A stretch of DNA of 64,000 nucleotides from Coriobacteriia bacterium. Lineage in GTDB: Bacteria > Actinomycetota > Coriobacteriia > WRKU01 > WQUG01. Both the position numbers and the translations under genes were made by a program. The number at the start of each line of letters is the position of its first letter. The first letter of the stretch is position 1. The stretch is from contig WRFR01000006.1 of assembly GCA_009778715.1 (NCBI GenBank), positions 1-64,000 on the forward strand, given 5' to 3'. The notes under the pieces are model-generated. The model was given only the letters and a program-made list of their open reading frames with translations. It was not told the DNA's origin and searched no databases. This document shows, piece after piece, positions 8,794-17,609 of this stretch.

Positions 8794-10734
8794 ATGACCG
8801 CGAAACAAGCCATAACTAATGTCAAGGATTCTATCCTTGAGTTTACCAGGATCAATGCGATCAGGCGCTTGTCTCATGGTGTTGACGTCAAACGGACTGA
8901 AGTCTTCAATCTCATCGTCTTAGGCGTGTTCTTCGCCTTTTTGGACGGCCTTGGCCTGACGCTGTTACTGCCAGTCCTGCAGTACATTCAGAGTCTCCAG
9001 AGTAAGAAAGCCTATCAGATAAGCGGAGGCTTTATCTGGGATGTACTTTCAAAGTTCATGGGGTTCTTCCATATACCCATTACCCTTGTCAGCCTACTGA
9101 TCATGGCTTTTGCACCGATTGCGCTGCGACAGGTCATCTATTTCATCAACGCTTGGTATTCTGCCCGTGTTTCTGGAAAAATCGCGATCCGTGCCCGGAT
9201 GAAAGCGCTTGATACGTTCTATAATGCCGATCCAGACTTTTATGATCGCTATGGAGTGGGCGAGCGCGTTAATGTGGTGATGAACCTTTCAACAGCTTCA
9301 GGCGGCGCTTTTGTATCGGTCATCTCGTTCTTCATGACGATATTACTGGTGTTGATCTATGTAGCGATCCTCTTAAAGATGTCGGTATTGGTGACGCTCT
9401 GTACTCTGGCAGCAGGAGTGCTTGTTATGCTGGTAACGCAGGCCAACATCCGGCGAATAGGCGCTTTCAGCCGCTATGCTGCCCGTCGCACCCAGGAGAT
9501 GTACTCAAAGATCGTTGAGCGCATGAATCTGATCCGCCTCGTGAAGATGCGCGATCAAAAAGCCCAGGAAAAGAAGTTTATAGAGGACTTTAGTTGGGAG
9601 ATGTTCGGGGTCAGCGTAAAAACTGCGATACGCGCAGCAACGATGGAAGTCACCTCGCAGCCGCTGATGATGATCGCAGCTTTTATCACACTATTCGTCT
9701 GTGTGACTCTGACGAAGATGGGTCTGCCGCAGATCATTTTAATCGTGTATATCCTGACTCAGATCCAGGCGAAGATCAGCCAGATAAATTCGAATCGGCA
9801 GGCAATCACTTCAAATATGGCAAGCGTGAAGCTCCTCAATGAAACGATCAATGTCGCCGCGAAATGTAATAACATCCGGAGTGGAGAACTCTCCTTCACT
9901 AATTTGGAACAAAGCATTGAGCTTTCCCATGTTGAGTTCTCATATCCTGAACTGCACCGGCCAGACGGGACGCTACTCTCCTCAGGAACCGATGTACTTA
10001 AAGACATTACCTTTACTATTCCTGCGGGATCCTTTACCGCATTTGTGGGCCGCTCAGGTGCGGGTAAGTCGACACTGGTAGAGTTGTTTGCCCGTATGCG
10101 GGATGCAAACGGAGGAACAATTCTTTATGACGGGCATAGCATCAAAAGCTATCAACTGGGGCAACTTCGTCGGTCGATCGGATACCTGACCCAACAGGCT
10201 ATGCTTTTCAATGACACGGTATATAACAATTTGATCTACGGTCTGGGTTTTGATCCGACCGATGAACAAGTGCGGTCGGCTCTTGAGGGCGCCTATGCAA
10301 GCTTCGTGTATGATCTGCCACAAGGGCTTGAAACGAACCTCGGGGATTCGGGTGTACGTTTTTCTGGCGGCGAGCGCCAACGCATCGGGCTTGCGCGGGT
10401 ACTTCTGGAAGATACGCCGATCCTTGTTCTTGATGAACCGACTTCTGCTCTGGATAGTGAGTCAGAAGGCTATATCCAAAAGGCGCTCGAGAAACTCCAT
10501 GGCAAGAAAACGATCATCGTGATTGCGCATCGACTGGCTACGGTGATGAAAGCTGATCAGCTGTTCGTGATGCAGGATGGCGAGATTGTTGAACGCGGAA
10601 CTCATAGCAAGCTCATAGAACAGGGCCAGGTGTACGCAAAGCTCTTCAGTAGCCAGCTGCTGGTTCTCGATGGTCTTGATACTGAGGCTTTGGGAACGAT
10701 CAATGACCAGGGATCCAGCCAGCAAAGCGACTAG
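8794..10734 (+). CDS. ABC exporter half-transporter (MsbA/PglK-like flippase candidate)
   Basis: The 646-residue protein has an N-terminal membrane domain with about six helices (to residue ~340) and a C-terminal ATPase. Visible ATPase motifs are Walker A GRSGAGKST (~419), Q-loop YLTQQ, signature FSGGERQR (~523), Walker B ILVLDEPTS (~547) and the H-loop IVIAHR. The start follows AGGAGAAG. Its place among glycosyltransferases suggests it flips a lipid-linked oligosaccharide or exports a glycan; no Wzx-type flippase is seen in the window. The substrate is inferred from context only. Confidence 0.9.
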   Translation: MTAKQAITNVKDSILEFTRINAIRRLSHGVDVKRTEVFNLIVLGVFFAFLDGLGLTLLLPVLQYIQSLQSKKAYQISGGFIWDVLSKFMGFFHIPITLVSLLIMAFAPIALRQVIYFINAWYSARVSGKIAIRARMKALDTFYNADPDFYDRYGVGERVNVVMNLSTASGGAFVSVISFFMTILLVLIYVAILLKMSVLVTLCTLAAGVLVMLVTQANIRRIGAFSRYAARRTQEMYSKIVERMNLIRLVKMRDQKAQEKKFIEDFSWEMFGVSVKTAIRAATMEVTSQPLMMIAAFITLFVCVTLTKMGLPQIILIVYILTQIQAKISQINSNRQAITSNMASVKLLNETINVAAKCNNIRSGELSFTNLEQSIELSHVEFSYPELHRPDGTLLSSGTDVLKDITFTIPAGSFTAFVGRSGAGKSTLVELFARMRDANGGTILYDGHSIKSYQLGQLRRSIGYLTQQAMLFNDTVYNNLIYGLGFDPTDEQVRSALEGAYASFVYDLPQGLETNLGDSGVRFSGGERQRIGLARVLLEDTPILVLDEPTSALDSESEGYIQKALEKLHGKKTIIVIAHRLATVMKADQLFVMQDGEIVERGTHSKLIEQGQVYAKLFSSQLLVLDGLDTEALGTINDQGSSQQSD

Positions 10735-10748
10735 ATCGGGACGATTCG

Positions 10749-12011
10749 ATGGATAAGTCTCTTCGGGTGCTGATGCTGGTGAGCAATAACCTTGCTTATG
10801 ATGCGCGTGTCCGCAAAGAAGCGCAAACTGTGGCAGAGGCGGGTTTCGACACGATCGTGATCGGCGCGGGCACTGAGGTACCTACGGATCTTGAGGATGC
10901 GCCTTACCGCTTTATGCTTGTGGAGCCCTGGTATAAAGGGAGACCTTTGGCGCCGAAGTGGGGGAGGGAAACGGTCTGGTATCCTGTTCGGGTACTGATA
11001 AATAGGACTGTTGCCCCCTGGCGTAGGCGGCGCTGGAACGCCGAGTTTGTGAATGATTCTCCTTACATCCCGTTTATTAGTCGTCCCGATATCGAATCGA
11101 TGGGTGTGGCCCAAAATCCCGCTATTGTTCACTGTCATGATCTTGACACCTTGTGGGCAGGTTGGCGTATCGCGCAACGATGTGGGTCGGTCCTTATCTA
11201 TGATTCGCATGAGCTTTATCTTGAGCTGGAGTATCTACCGGAAGAGCGGCGCAGGCAGTTTGCTCAGATAGAGGCTCGGGTGTTTCCTCTTGTGGACGCT
11301 TTTATAACGGTAAGTCCTGAGATCGCTGATGCATTGATCCAAAAATATCAGAGCACTATAACGCCAGTGATCCTTTACAATGGTGGCACCCATGTGGTCG
11401 CCTCGACCAAGCCGGTCTCGAAACCAGTTAAGCTTTTTTTCCAAGGGAAATTCGCATCAAACCGCAATAATGTTGAGCTTATCTGCGCAATGCAACATCT
11501 TCACGGCAGGGCCACATTGACTTTGCAGGGCTGGGGTCCCGATGAGAAAAATTATAGGAATGTGATCGTCCAATCAGGTCTTGAGAATGTTGTCACCATC
11601 CTGCCTCCGGTGCCGATCTCTCAAGTCGTTGACTCAGCAAACGACTACGACGTGGGGGTAATCAATATACCTCCTTTGAGTGAGCATTTGACGCACACGC
11701 TTCCTAATAAACTTTTCGATTATATGTGCGGAGGCCTGGCAGTCGCCTCGACTTCACTGGCGGCCATTAAGGGAGTTATCGATGAGGCCGGTTGTGGTAT
11801 CACCTATGAGTCAGAGAGCGTTGATTCTACCGCACACGCTCTTGAAAAGCTGGTATCCGATCCCGCGCGCATCCAGTCGATGAAAGAAGCAAGTCTTGCG
11901 GCTGCTCCCCGATACGCCTGGCCTGCTCAGGAGAAAAAACTCATTGCGCTGTATAAGGAGCTTGCAAAAAAGGTGCAAGAAGAGAGTTGCCGGAGAGCGA
12001 GGGAGCATTGA
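10749..12011 (+). CDS. Glycosyltransferase family 4 (GT-B)
   Basis: A 420-residue protein opening with VLMLVSNNLAYDARVRKEA, close to the gene at 6345 (both have PYR-MLVEP/LVLVEP and GRETVWYP/GRETVFYP). IVHCHDLDTLWAG, IYDSHELY and LPNKLFDYMCGGLAV are the acceptor and donor site segments. It follows the ABC exporter by 14 bases. Its TGA overlaps the ATG of the next gene, so the two are probably translationally coupled. Confidence 0.85.
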   Translation: MDKSLRVLMLVSNNLAYDARVRKEAQTVAEAGFDTIVIGAGTEVPTDLEDAPYRFMLVEPWYKGRPLAPKWGRETVWYPVRVLINRTVAPWRRRRWNAEFVNDSPYIPFISRPDIESMGVAQNPAIVHCHDLDTLWAGWRIAQRCGSVLIYDSHELYLELEYLPEERRRQFAQIEARVFPLVDAFITVSPEIADALIQKYQSTITPVILYNGGTHVVASTKPVSKPVKLFFQGKFASNRNNVELICAMQHLHGRATLTLQGWGPDEKNYRNVIVQSGLENVVTILPPVPISQVVDSANDYDVGVINIPPLSEHLTHTLPNKLFDYMCGGLAVASTSLAAIKGVIDEAGCGITYESESVDSTAHALEKLVSDPARIQSMKEASLAAAPRYAWPAQEKKLIALYKELAKKVQEESCRRAREH

Positions 12012-13363
12012 TGAGTTCTTATACCGTGCTCCATTTTCCGGAGAACACGGCATCGCTTGCAGCGGAAAACAATGAGGCTCTTCAGGCCATCGGAGTTTCC
12101 AGCAAAGCCTGTGTCAGGAAACTTTATAAGAATATTCCTATCGTTTCAAATAAGGGAGTATCGTTTCTGCCCCGAAATGCCTTCATTATCTCAGAAGGAT
12201 TTCTGCCAGAAGGCCTTCCGCTCCTTTCACTCGCTCGCCTCAAACAAACGGTTTTCCCGAGGGGGATGTCAACGTTTAAAAATCGTCTGGTGCTTGTTCG
12301 GGTTTGGATGATCGAGTTCATCAAGCGTGTTATCAATGTGTTGCCGTTCCATCAGCGCATCCAGCACGCTTTAACTGCGCGGGGCAACCGCGCACGCGCA
12401 AAAGAGATGATGTTTCTCTCAGGTGTCGATATTATCCATTGCTATACAGGAAACTTGGCGGGCTCTGCTATCGAAGCGGTTGTCGAGTATTTCCAGATCC
12501 CCGGTCTGGCAGCCTGGCAGGGTTCGGAAGCGCGCATTGCAGAGGTTGAATTGCAAGATAATCCTTACTTCCATTTCCTGTTGGATGATTCTGGCCATAC
12601 CGCTACGGCTCAGACTGCTCGCTCGATCCAGCGACAGAAAAGATGTGCAGAGCTTGGTTTTGAACCTGCGGTCACCCGCGACATGCTTCAGTATGTTCTC
12701 CCTGAGTATCGTGACCAGGCGCACCTCCTTACTCATCCCATCAAGATTGACCATCAGCCCTCCTATCCGGACCCACAGGCAACGCGGCCGCTTATCCTGC
12801 ATGCCCCCAGCAAGCCTTATATCAAAGGCACCGCCTATGTTGAGCGCGCGCTGAACAGGCTCAAGGATCTGGGGGTTGAGTTCGAATATCTTTATCTTAC
12901 GGGAGTCCCTCACGAACAGGTCCTTGAGGCCATGCAACGATGCGACATCTTCCTTGACCACTTTCTTCTGGGTAACGTCTGTGTTGCTGCGCTTGAGGCG
13001 ATGTCGTACGGAAAACCGACCGTGTTTTTTCTAAAGGAGAGCATCCAGAAGCTCTACCCGGATGAGCTTGCATTTGTGAATGCCAACCCTGACAATCTGG
13101 CAAGCCGGTTATTCTGGCTTATTAAGGACGGCCAGGCACGAGAGGATATCGGCCGACGCGCCCGGAGCTATATTGAAACGTATCACACACCCGAAAAGGT
13201 GGCGCACGAATTGGATGAAGTGTATAGAGACGTGCTCGCGCGGAAGAACAAAAGAGGCGGTCCTGGTTCTGTGATTAGTGAGGCTGATATTGAATCCTGT
13301 CTTCAGGTTGCTACAGAGTGTCAATTACAACAAATGAAAGAAGCTGGAGCGAACAGTCGATAG
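12011..13363 (+). CDS. Glycosyltransferase, GT4-like, 'SYTVLH' subfamily
   Basis: The ATG at 12011 overlaps the preceding TGA (TGATG) and follows GGGAG, giving 450 residues. It begins MSSYTVLHFPENTASL and matches the gene at 3195 along its length, including IPGLAAWQGSE, HAPSKPYIKGT and EAMSYGKP. A roughly 40-residue hydrophilic tail, absent from the paralogue, ends the protein. The sugar and acceptor are unknown. Confidence 0.8.
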   Translation: MSSYTVLHFPENTASLAAENNEALQAIGVSSKACVRKLYKNIPIVSNKGVSFLPRNAFIISEGFLPEGLPLLSLARLKQTVFPRGMSTFKNRLVLVRVWMIEFIKRVINVLPFHQRIQHALTARGNRARAKEMMFLSGVDIIHCYTGNLAGSAIEAVVEYFQIPGLAAWQGSEARIAEVELQDNPYFHFLLDDSGHTATAQTARSIQRQKRCAELGFEPAVTRDMLQYVLPEYRDQAHLLTHPIKIDHQPSYPDPQATRPLILHAPSKPYIKGTAYVERALNRLKDLGVEFEYLYLTGVPHEQVLEAMQRCDIFLDHFLLGNVCVAALEAMSYGKPTVFFLKESIQKLYPDELAFVNANPDNLASRLFWLIKDGQAREDIGRRARSYIETYHTPEKVAHELDEVYRDVLARKNKRGGPGSVISEADIESCLQVATECQLQQMKEAGANSR

Positions 13364-13422
13364 GGGTAAAATAGATTCCCGAAGAACGTAGAGTTGACTT
13401 GGCAGCAACAGAATAACGGAAA

Positions 13423-13444
13423 GACGAAGGGGTCAGATATGTCA
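13423..13444 (+). repeat. Possible degenerate arm of the GGGTCAGGT palindromic element
   Basis: The stretch covering the ribosome site and start codon of the next gene contains AAGGGGTCAG and then TATGTCA. It can be aligned with an arm of the elements at 33181 and 45475 with a 3-base gap and a few substitutions. The match is short and could be chance. Confidence 0.2.
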
Positions 13445-14461
13445 GCACAACTGAAGATGGGCATGGTCGGATTTGGTTACTGGGGCCCAAACATTGCGCG
13501 GAATCTTGCAAAGAACACTGATATCGATTTTGTGGTGCTGGCCGATATGTCTGAAAGCAACCGGGCGAAGTTTGCGGCGCTCTATCCTGAGGTCGCTACC
13601 TGTACTTCGGTTGAGGAGTTGTTAAGCGGCTATAATGTCGACGCGGTGGCGATCGCCACGCCAGCACCTGTGCACTATGTCGTTGCTAAACAGGTGTTAG
13701 AGGCGGGTAAGCACTGTTTTGTTGAAAAACCGCTCACCCTGTCCTCTGCAGAAGCTCGTGAGTTGGTTGAGTTGGCTGAGGCGCATGGCCTGACGCTTCA
13801 GGTTGATCATCTGCTCAAATATCACTCGGCCATCCAGTGGATAAAAAGCTACATCGATTCCGGCGAGCTGGGCGAGGTGCGCTATCTCTACATGCAACGC
13901 CTGAACCTGGGCGTGGTGCGTCAGAATGAGAACTCATTCTGGTCGCTGGCGCCCCATGATGTCTCGATCGCGCTCTATCTGCTGGATGAGACGCCGACCA
14001 GCGTCTCAGCATCCGGCGCTTCCTATATTACGCCAGGCATTGAGGACGTGGTTTTTGCCAACCTTTCATTTGCCAGTGGCAAGATGGTCAACATTCACGT
14101 ATCCTGGCTCGATCCGCATAAAACGCGCAAATTCACGATCGTGGGCACGAAGCGGATGCTCGTGTTCGATGATATGGCGCCTTCGGAAAAGATCATTATT
14201 TATAACAAGGGAGTTGAGGCTCCTGCCCAGTCAGAGACGTACAATAGCGCACCGGCCTTGCGCTTTGGGGATGTTGAAATGCCCTATGTACCGCTGAAGG
14301 AACCACTCTCGGCGGTCGTCGCGCAGTTCGTGATGGCTTGTCAACAGCACACAACGCCGCTTTCTGATGGGCGTGATGGCCTTCATGTGGTACAAGTGCT
14401 CGAAGCCGTTGATGCTTCGATCAAAATGCAAGGCGCACCGGTCGCGATCACGCAACCCTAG
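13439..14461 (+). CDS. Gfo/Idh/MocA family NAD-dependent sugar oxidoreductase (WbpB-like candidate)
   Basis: The ATG at 13439 follows GAAGGGG, giving 340 residues; a TTG at 13394 is an unlikely start. The Rossmann fold opens with MVGFGYWGPNIARNL. VEKPLTLS is the family EKP motif, with the catalytic lysine. LAPHDVSIALYLL carries the usual His of the substrate domain. The family oxidises or reduces sugar hydroxyls, often on nucleotide sugars. Here it may make the keto sugar used by the DegT aminotransferase. Its stop abuts the stop of the opposite gene with no gap. Confidence 0.85.
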   Translation: MSAQLKMGMVGFGYWGPNIARNLAKNTDIDFVVLADMSESNRAKFAALYPEVATCTSVEELLSGYNVDAVAIATPAPVHYVVAKQVLEAGKHCFVEKPLTLSSAEARELVELAEAHGLTLQVDHLLKYHSAIQWIKSYIDSGELGEVRYLYMQRLNLGVVRQNENSFWSLAPHDVSIALYLLDETPTSVSASGASYITPGIEDVVFANLSFASGKMVNIHVSWLDPHKTRKFTIVGTKRMLVFDDMAPSEKIIIYNKGVEAPAQSETYNSAPALRFGDVEMPYVPLKEPLSAVVAQFVMACQQHTTPLSDGRDGLHVVQVLEAVDASIKMQGAPVAITQP

Positions 14462-15412
14462 TTATGCCGTAGCAAGCTTTTCGATCTGGTCTACAAGCTT
14501 AACGGCACGCAGCCCATCGGCGCCAGTGACGGCAGGATCACCGCCGCTTCTGACAGCGCGGTAGAAGTCTTCCTGTTCTTTGCGCAGGGGTTCTCCTCCG
14601 GCGGCGATCGTAGGGATCTCACTGATGGTTTCTTGCGTAAAGGTGGCCCGTCCCTCTTCTGTCTTATTCTCAACCCGGGCGCTCCGCTTGATCTCGATGT
14701 TTTGCTTAAGCATGTCGACGTTAAAAAAGCGCTCGGTTTCAGATATTTCGATACGCCGAACTTTATCCTGCGTGATACGCGAGGTTTGTAGGGTGGCGAT
14801 GCAGCCGTTAGCAAACCTGAGCTGAGTTGAAGCAATGTCAACCTTGTCACTGAGTACTTTTGTTCCCATAGCATGTACGTCTACGGGTTCACTTTCCGCT
14901 AACCAGCAAGCAAGATCGACGTCGTGTACGGTCAGATCATAGATCACACTGTCTTTGATGCGCGTTGGAAAGGGGGAGAGGCGTTCGATCGAGATCATCT
15001 TCGGACTTTTCAGGCGGCGTTTAAGCTCCTGAATAGCAGGGTTAAAACGCTCTACATGCCCGATCGCCAGCGTAACACCTGCTTCTTGGGCTGCGTCAAC
15101 GATACGCTGTGCCGCTTCCGGGCTGTCTGCAAGGGGTTTCTCTATCAGAAGGTTGATCCCGCGATCGATCAACGTCAAGGCTATCTCCTCATGAAGTTGG
15201 GTTGGAACCGCAATAATGGCGACATCAATGGGTGAAAGCTCATTGATAGAGGGGAGCGCTTCGCCGCCCCATTGCCCACAAAGCTCACGTGCGGTAGTGA
15301 CATTCGAGTCAACGACATAGGCAAGCTCGACGTCTTCGCACTGAGACATGATCCGTACATGATGGCGCCCCATGTTTCCAGAACCGATCACCGCGCCCCG
15401 CAACATATCCAT
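14462..15412 (-). CDS. Gfo/Idh/MocA family NAD-dependent oxidoreductase
   Basis: A 316-residue protein starting after AAAGGACAGGCAT on the minus strand. It has a Rossmann motif AVIGSGNMGRHHVR, the EKP motif in LLIEKPLADS, GHVERFNPA and LTVHDVDLACWL. It belongs to the same superfamily as the previous gene but is clearly divergent, so the two may act on different sugars or steps. It is transcribed against the neighbours, and its TAA (14462-14464) directly touches the TAG of the plus-strand gene. A separate promoter must lie in 15413-15560. Confidence 0.85.
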   Translation of the reverse strand: MDMLRGAVIGSGNMGRHHVRIMSQCEDVELAYVVDSNVTTARELCGQWGGEALPSINELSPIDVAIIAVPTQLHEEIALTLIDRGINLLIEKPLADSPEAAQRIVDAAQEAGVTLAIGHVERFNPAIQELKRRLKSPKMISIERLSPFPTRIKDSVIYDLTVHDVDLACWLAESEPVDVHAMGTKVLSDKVDIASTQLRFANGCIATLQTSRITQDKVRRIEISETERFFNVDMLKQNIEIKRSARVENKTEEGRATFTQETISEIPTIAAGGEPLRKEQEDFYRAVRSGGDPAVTGADGLRAVKLVDQIEKLATA

Positions 15413-15480
15413 ATGCCTGTCCTTTCCGCTGTTTTACCAACGCTCTTGCATCATCTAAGCTTAACATTCTCTCTATCCAT

Positions 15481-15486
15481 TATAAT
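15481..15486 (+). promoter_or_regulatory. Possible -10 box for the second glycosyltransferase run
   Basis: TATAAT lies 75 bases before the ATG at 15562, in the AT-rich gap between divergent genes. TTAACA at 15461-15466 could be a -35 box, but the spacing of 14 bases is short. Confidence 0.35.
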
Positions 15487-15561
15487 GTGAAGTTGGAATT
15501 TCATTAAACTCTTATTGATAATATGAGGCTGATATTCGGATGCAGAAGCAGAAAGTGACGT

Positions 15562-16764
15562 ATGCCAACAAAGGACCTTACCACTAAGATCGCAATCCTC
15601 GTATTCGGTGACCTTGTAAGCGACCCGCGGGTCGAACGTGAGGCTCAAGCCTTATCAGAAGCGGGCTATATGGTGCGCATCTTTGCGCTGAAACGGAGCG
15701 ATTTGCCAGAACTTGAACAGCGTCATGGTTTTGAAATCCAGCGCTGTGCAGAGTTTACCACGGCTCCAGCCTGGCGTCTTCTCAAAAAATGGACGCAGCT
15801 AAAAAAGCGTCGGCGCGACTATAAAGAGGCTTTAACGTCCTGGCGCCCTGATGTGATACAGGCTTGCGACGTCGATACGCTTGCAATAGCCGACCAGGCG
15901 GCTACCTTGCTCGATATCCCGTACATCCTTGACGCGCATGAACTCTATTCGGATCGGCTGCAAGTCTCGAAGTGGTCAGGCAGCTGGCCGGTCCAGTTCT
16001 TCTGGAAGCACCTTGAAAATCGTCTTATCCCAAAGGCTGCGCGGGTACTTACTGTGAGCGAGCCGCTTGCAGCGATTCTTGAGAAGCGCCATGGCATCAG
16101 TGTGATCGTACAGCATAACGTACCTCCGTTGGCGCCGCTGATGGTTACGGGGCGCCTGCGTCGTGAATTGGAGCTCCCGGATTCTGAGATCATCGTGTTG
16201 TATCAGGGAGTCCTGAATGCGGGCCGTGACCTCTTCCATATGGTCAAGGCGTTTAAGGGGGAGCCGCGCGCCCATCTGGTGATCCAGGGTTTTGGCGCAT
16301 TGTCAGATGAGATCGAGGCTCTGATTGCGCGAGAGGAGCTGAAGGAGCGCGTGCGTTTCATGGGCCGTGTTCCCGCTGCCGACCTCCATGAGTACGCCTG
16401 TGACGCGACCTTTGGCATCATCTGTTGTGATGATTTGACCTTGCATAACCGTGTCATGGCCCCAAATAAGCTCTTCGGCTATTTGATGGCGGGACTTCCT
16501 GTGATTGCTACGCGGATGCCGTTTCTGCAGCAGGTGGTCGAGGGGGAGCAGGTCGGGCACTGCTTTGAGCCAGCGGGTGATCTCAAAGCTCTGACCGCGG
16601 CGGTATCTGAGATGGTCACTCTTGCAGTTGAGGAGCGCGACAATCTCTCAGGAGGCGCCTATAAGGAGATGTCGACCCGGGCACGCCAGCTCGCTGAACA
16701 GCGCTATAACTGGGAAGCAGAAAAGCACATTCTGCTTGATCTCTACAAAGAGGTGCTTGCGTGA
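15562..16764 (+). CDS. Glycosyltransferase family 4 (GT-B)
   Basis: The protein has 400 residues and opens with IAILVFGDLVSDPRVEREA, the same N-terminal signature as the genes at 6345 and 10749. Further segments are VIQACDVDTLAIAD, LDAHELYSD and MAPNKLFGYLMAGLPVIA. It is the first gene of a tightly packed run to 19933. Its TGA overlaps the GTG of the next gene (GTGA), indicating coupling. The substrate is unknown. Confidence 0.85.
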   Translation: MPTKDLTTKIAILVFGDLVSDPRVEREAQALSEAGYMVRIFALKRSDLPELEQRHGFEIQRCAEFTTAPAWRLLKKWTQLKKRRRDYKEALTSWRPDVIQACDVDTLAIADQAATLLDIPYILDAHELYSDRLQVSKWSGSWPVQFFWKHLENRLIPKAARVLTVSEPLAAILEKRHGISVIVQHNVPPLAPLMVTGRLRRELELPDSEIIVLYQGVLNAGRDLFHMVKAFKGEPRAHLVIQGFGALSDEIEALIAREELKERVRFMGRVPAADLHEYACDATFGIICCDDLTLHNRVMAPNKLFGYLMAGLPVIATRMPFLQQVVEGEQVGHCFEPAGDLKALTAAVSEMVTLAVEERDNLSGGAYKEMSTRARQLAEQRYNWEAEKHILLDLYKEVLA

Positions 16765-17609
16765 CGATCTCGATCATCATCCCCGCCTATAACGCAGAGA
16801 AGACGTTGGCGCGTACTCTGGACTCGCTGCTGGCACAGACCGATGATCGCTGGGAAGCAGTGGTCGTAAATGACGGTAGCATGGACTCAACATTTGAGAT
16901 CGCCATTGACTACGCGCAGCGCGACAAGCGTATCGCGGTGGCACATCAGGACAACGGCGGCACAGCAAGTGCGCTCAATACAGGCGTGAGTCGCAGCAGC
17001 GGTGAGTTCATCACGCAGTTGGGTGCTGATGATGAGCTCATGCCCGGCTACATCGCTTCTACCAGAAAGTTGATGCTTGACTATCCCGACTTTGATATTT
17101 ATGCGTCGAATGCGAGTGTGCAGGCCCCCGGGCAGAAAGCCGAGCATTTCAATACGGGTCCGCGCTTTGCGCAGCTTACCTCACTGACGCTTGTTGACGA
17201 GATCGAGAAGCCGCAGATCTATGGGACGGCTGCATTCAGGCGCACGTTTTATGATGCGGTCGGGGGGTTTCGCCAGCGCACGTATAATGGCGAAGATTAT
17301 GACTTCTGGTTACGTATCATGGCTGCTGGTGCGCGCCATATCTACCAACCCGAATCGCTTGCGATCTATCATGCAAGCGCTGGCCAGAAGACCAGTAATG
17401 TCTTACGCGCCCGTCGCTGTGATCTGGTGATTATGCGTGACTTGGAAAAGGCCAAGACTTTGAATTCAGTTGAGCGCGAAGCAGTAAAGATACGGATCAC
17501 CAGGTTGAAGCATAACATCCGGCTGCGCAGTATTTTGTATAAACTGCTCGGACAGCAGCGTGCCGAGCGGCTGATACGCCGCTCGAGCGAGAGAAAAAAG
17601 GATGCCTGA
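16761..17609 (+). CDS. Family 2 glycosyltransferase (GT-A fold)
   Basis: A 282-residue GT2 protein with IIIPAYNAE, VVVNDGSMDST, HQDNGGTASALNTG, LGADDE and YNGEDYDFWLR. The GTG start overlaps the upstream stop. It closely resembles the minus-strand GT2 gene at 5262. The strongly basic C-terminus (RLIRRSSERKKD) could sit at the membrane surface. Confidence 0.85.
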   Translation: MTISIIIPAYNAEKTLARTLDSLLAQTDDRWEAVVVNDGSMDSTFEIAIDYAQRDKRIAVAHQDNGGTASALNTGVSRSSGEFITQLGADDELMPGYIASTRKLMLDYPDFDIYASNASVQAPGQKAEHFNTGPRFAQLTSLTLVDEIEKPQIYGTAAFRRTFYDAVGGFRQRTYNGEDYDFWLRIMAAGARHIYQPESLAIYHASAGQKTSNVLRARRCDLVIMRDLEKAKTLNSVEREAVKIRITRLKHNIRLRSILYKLLGQQRAERLIRRSSERKKDA

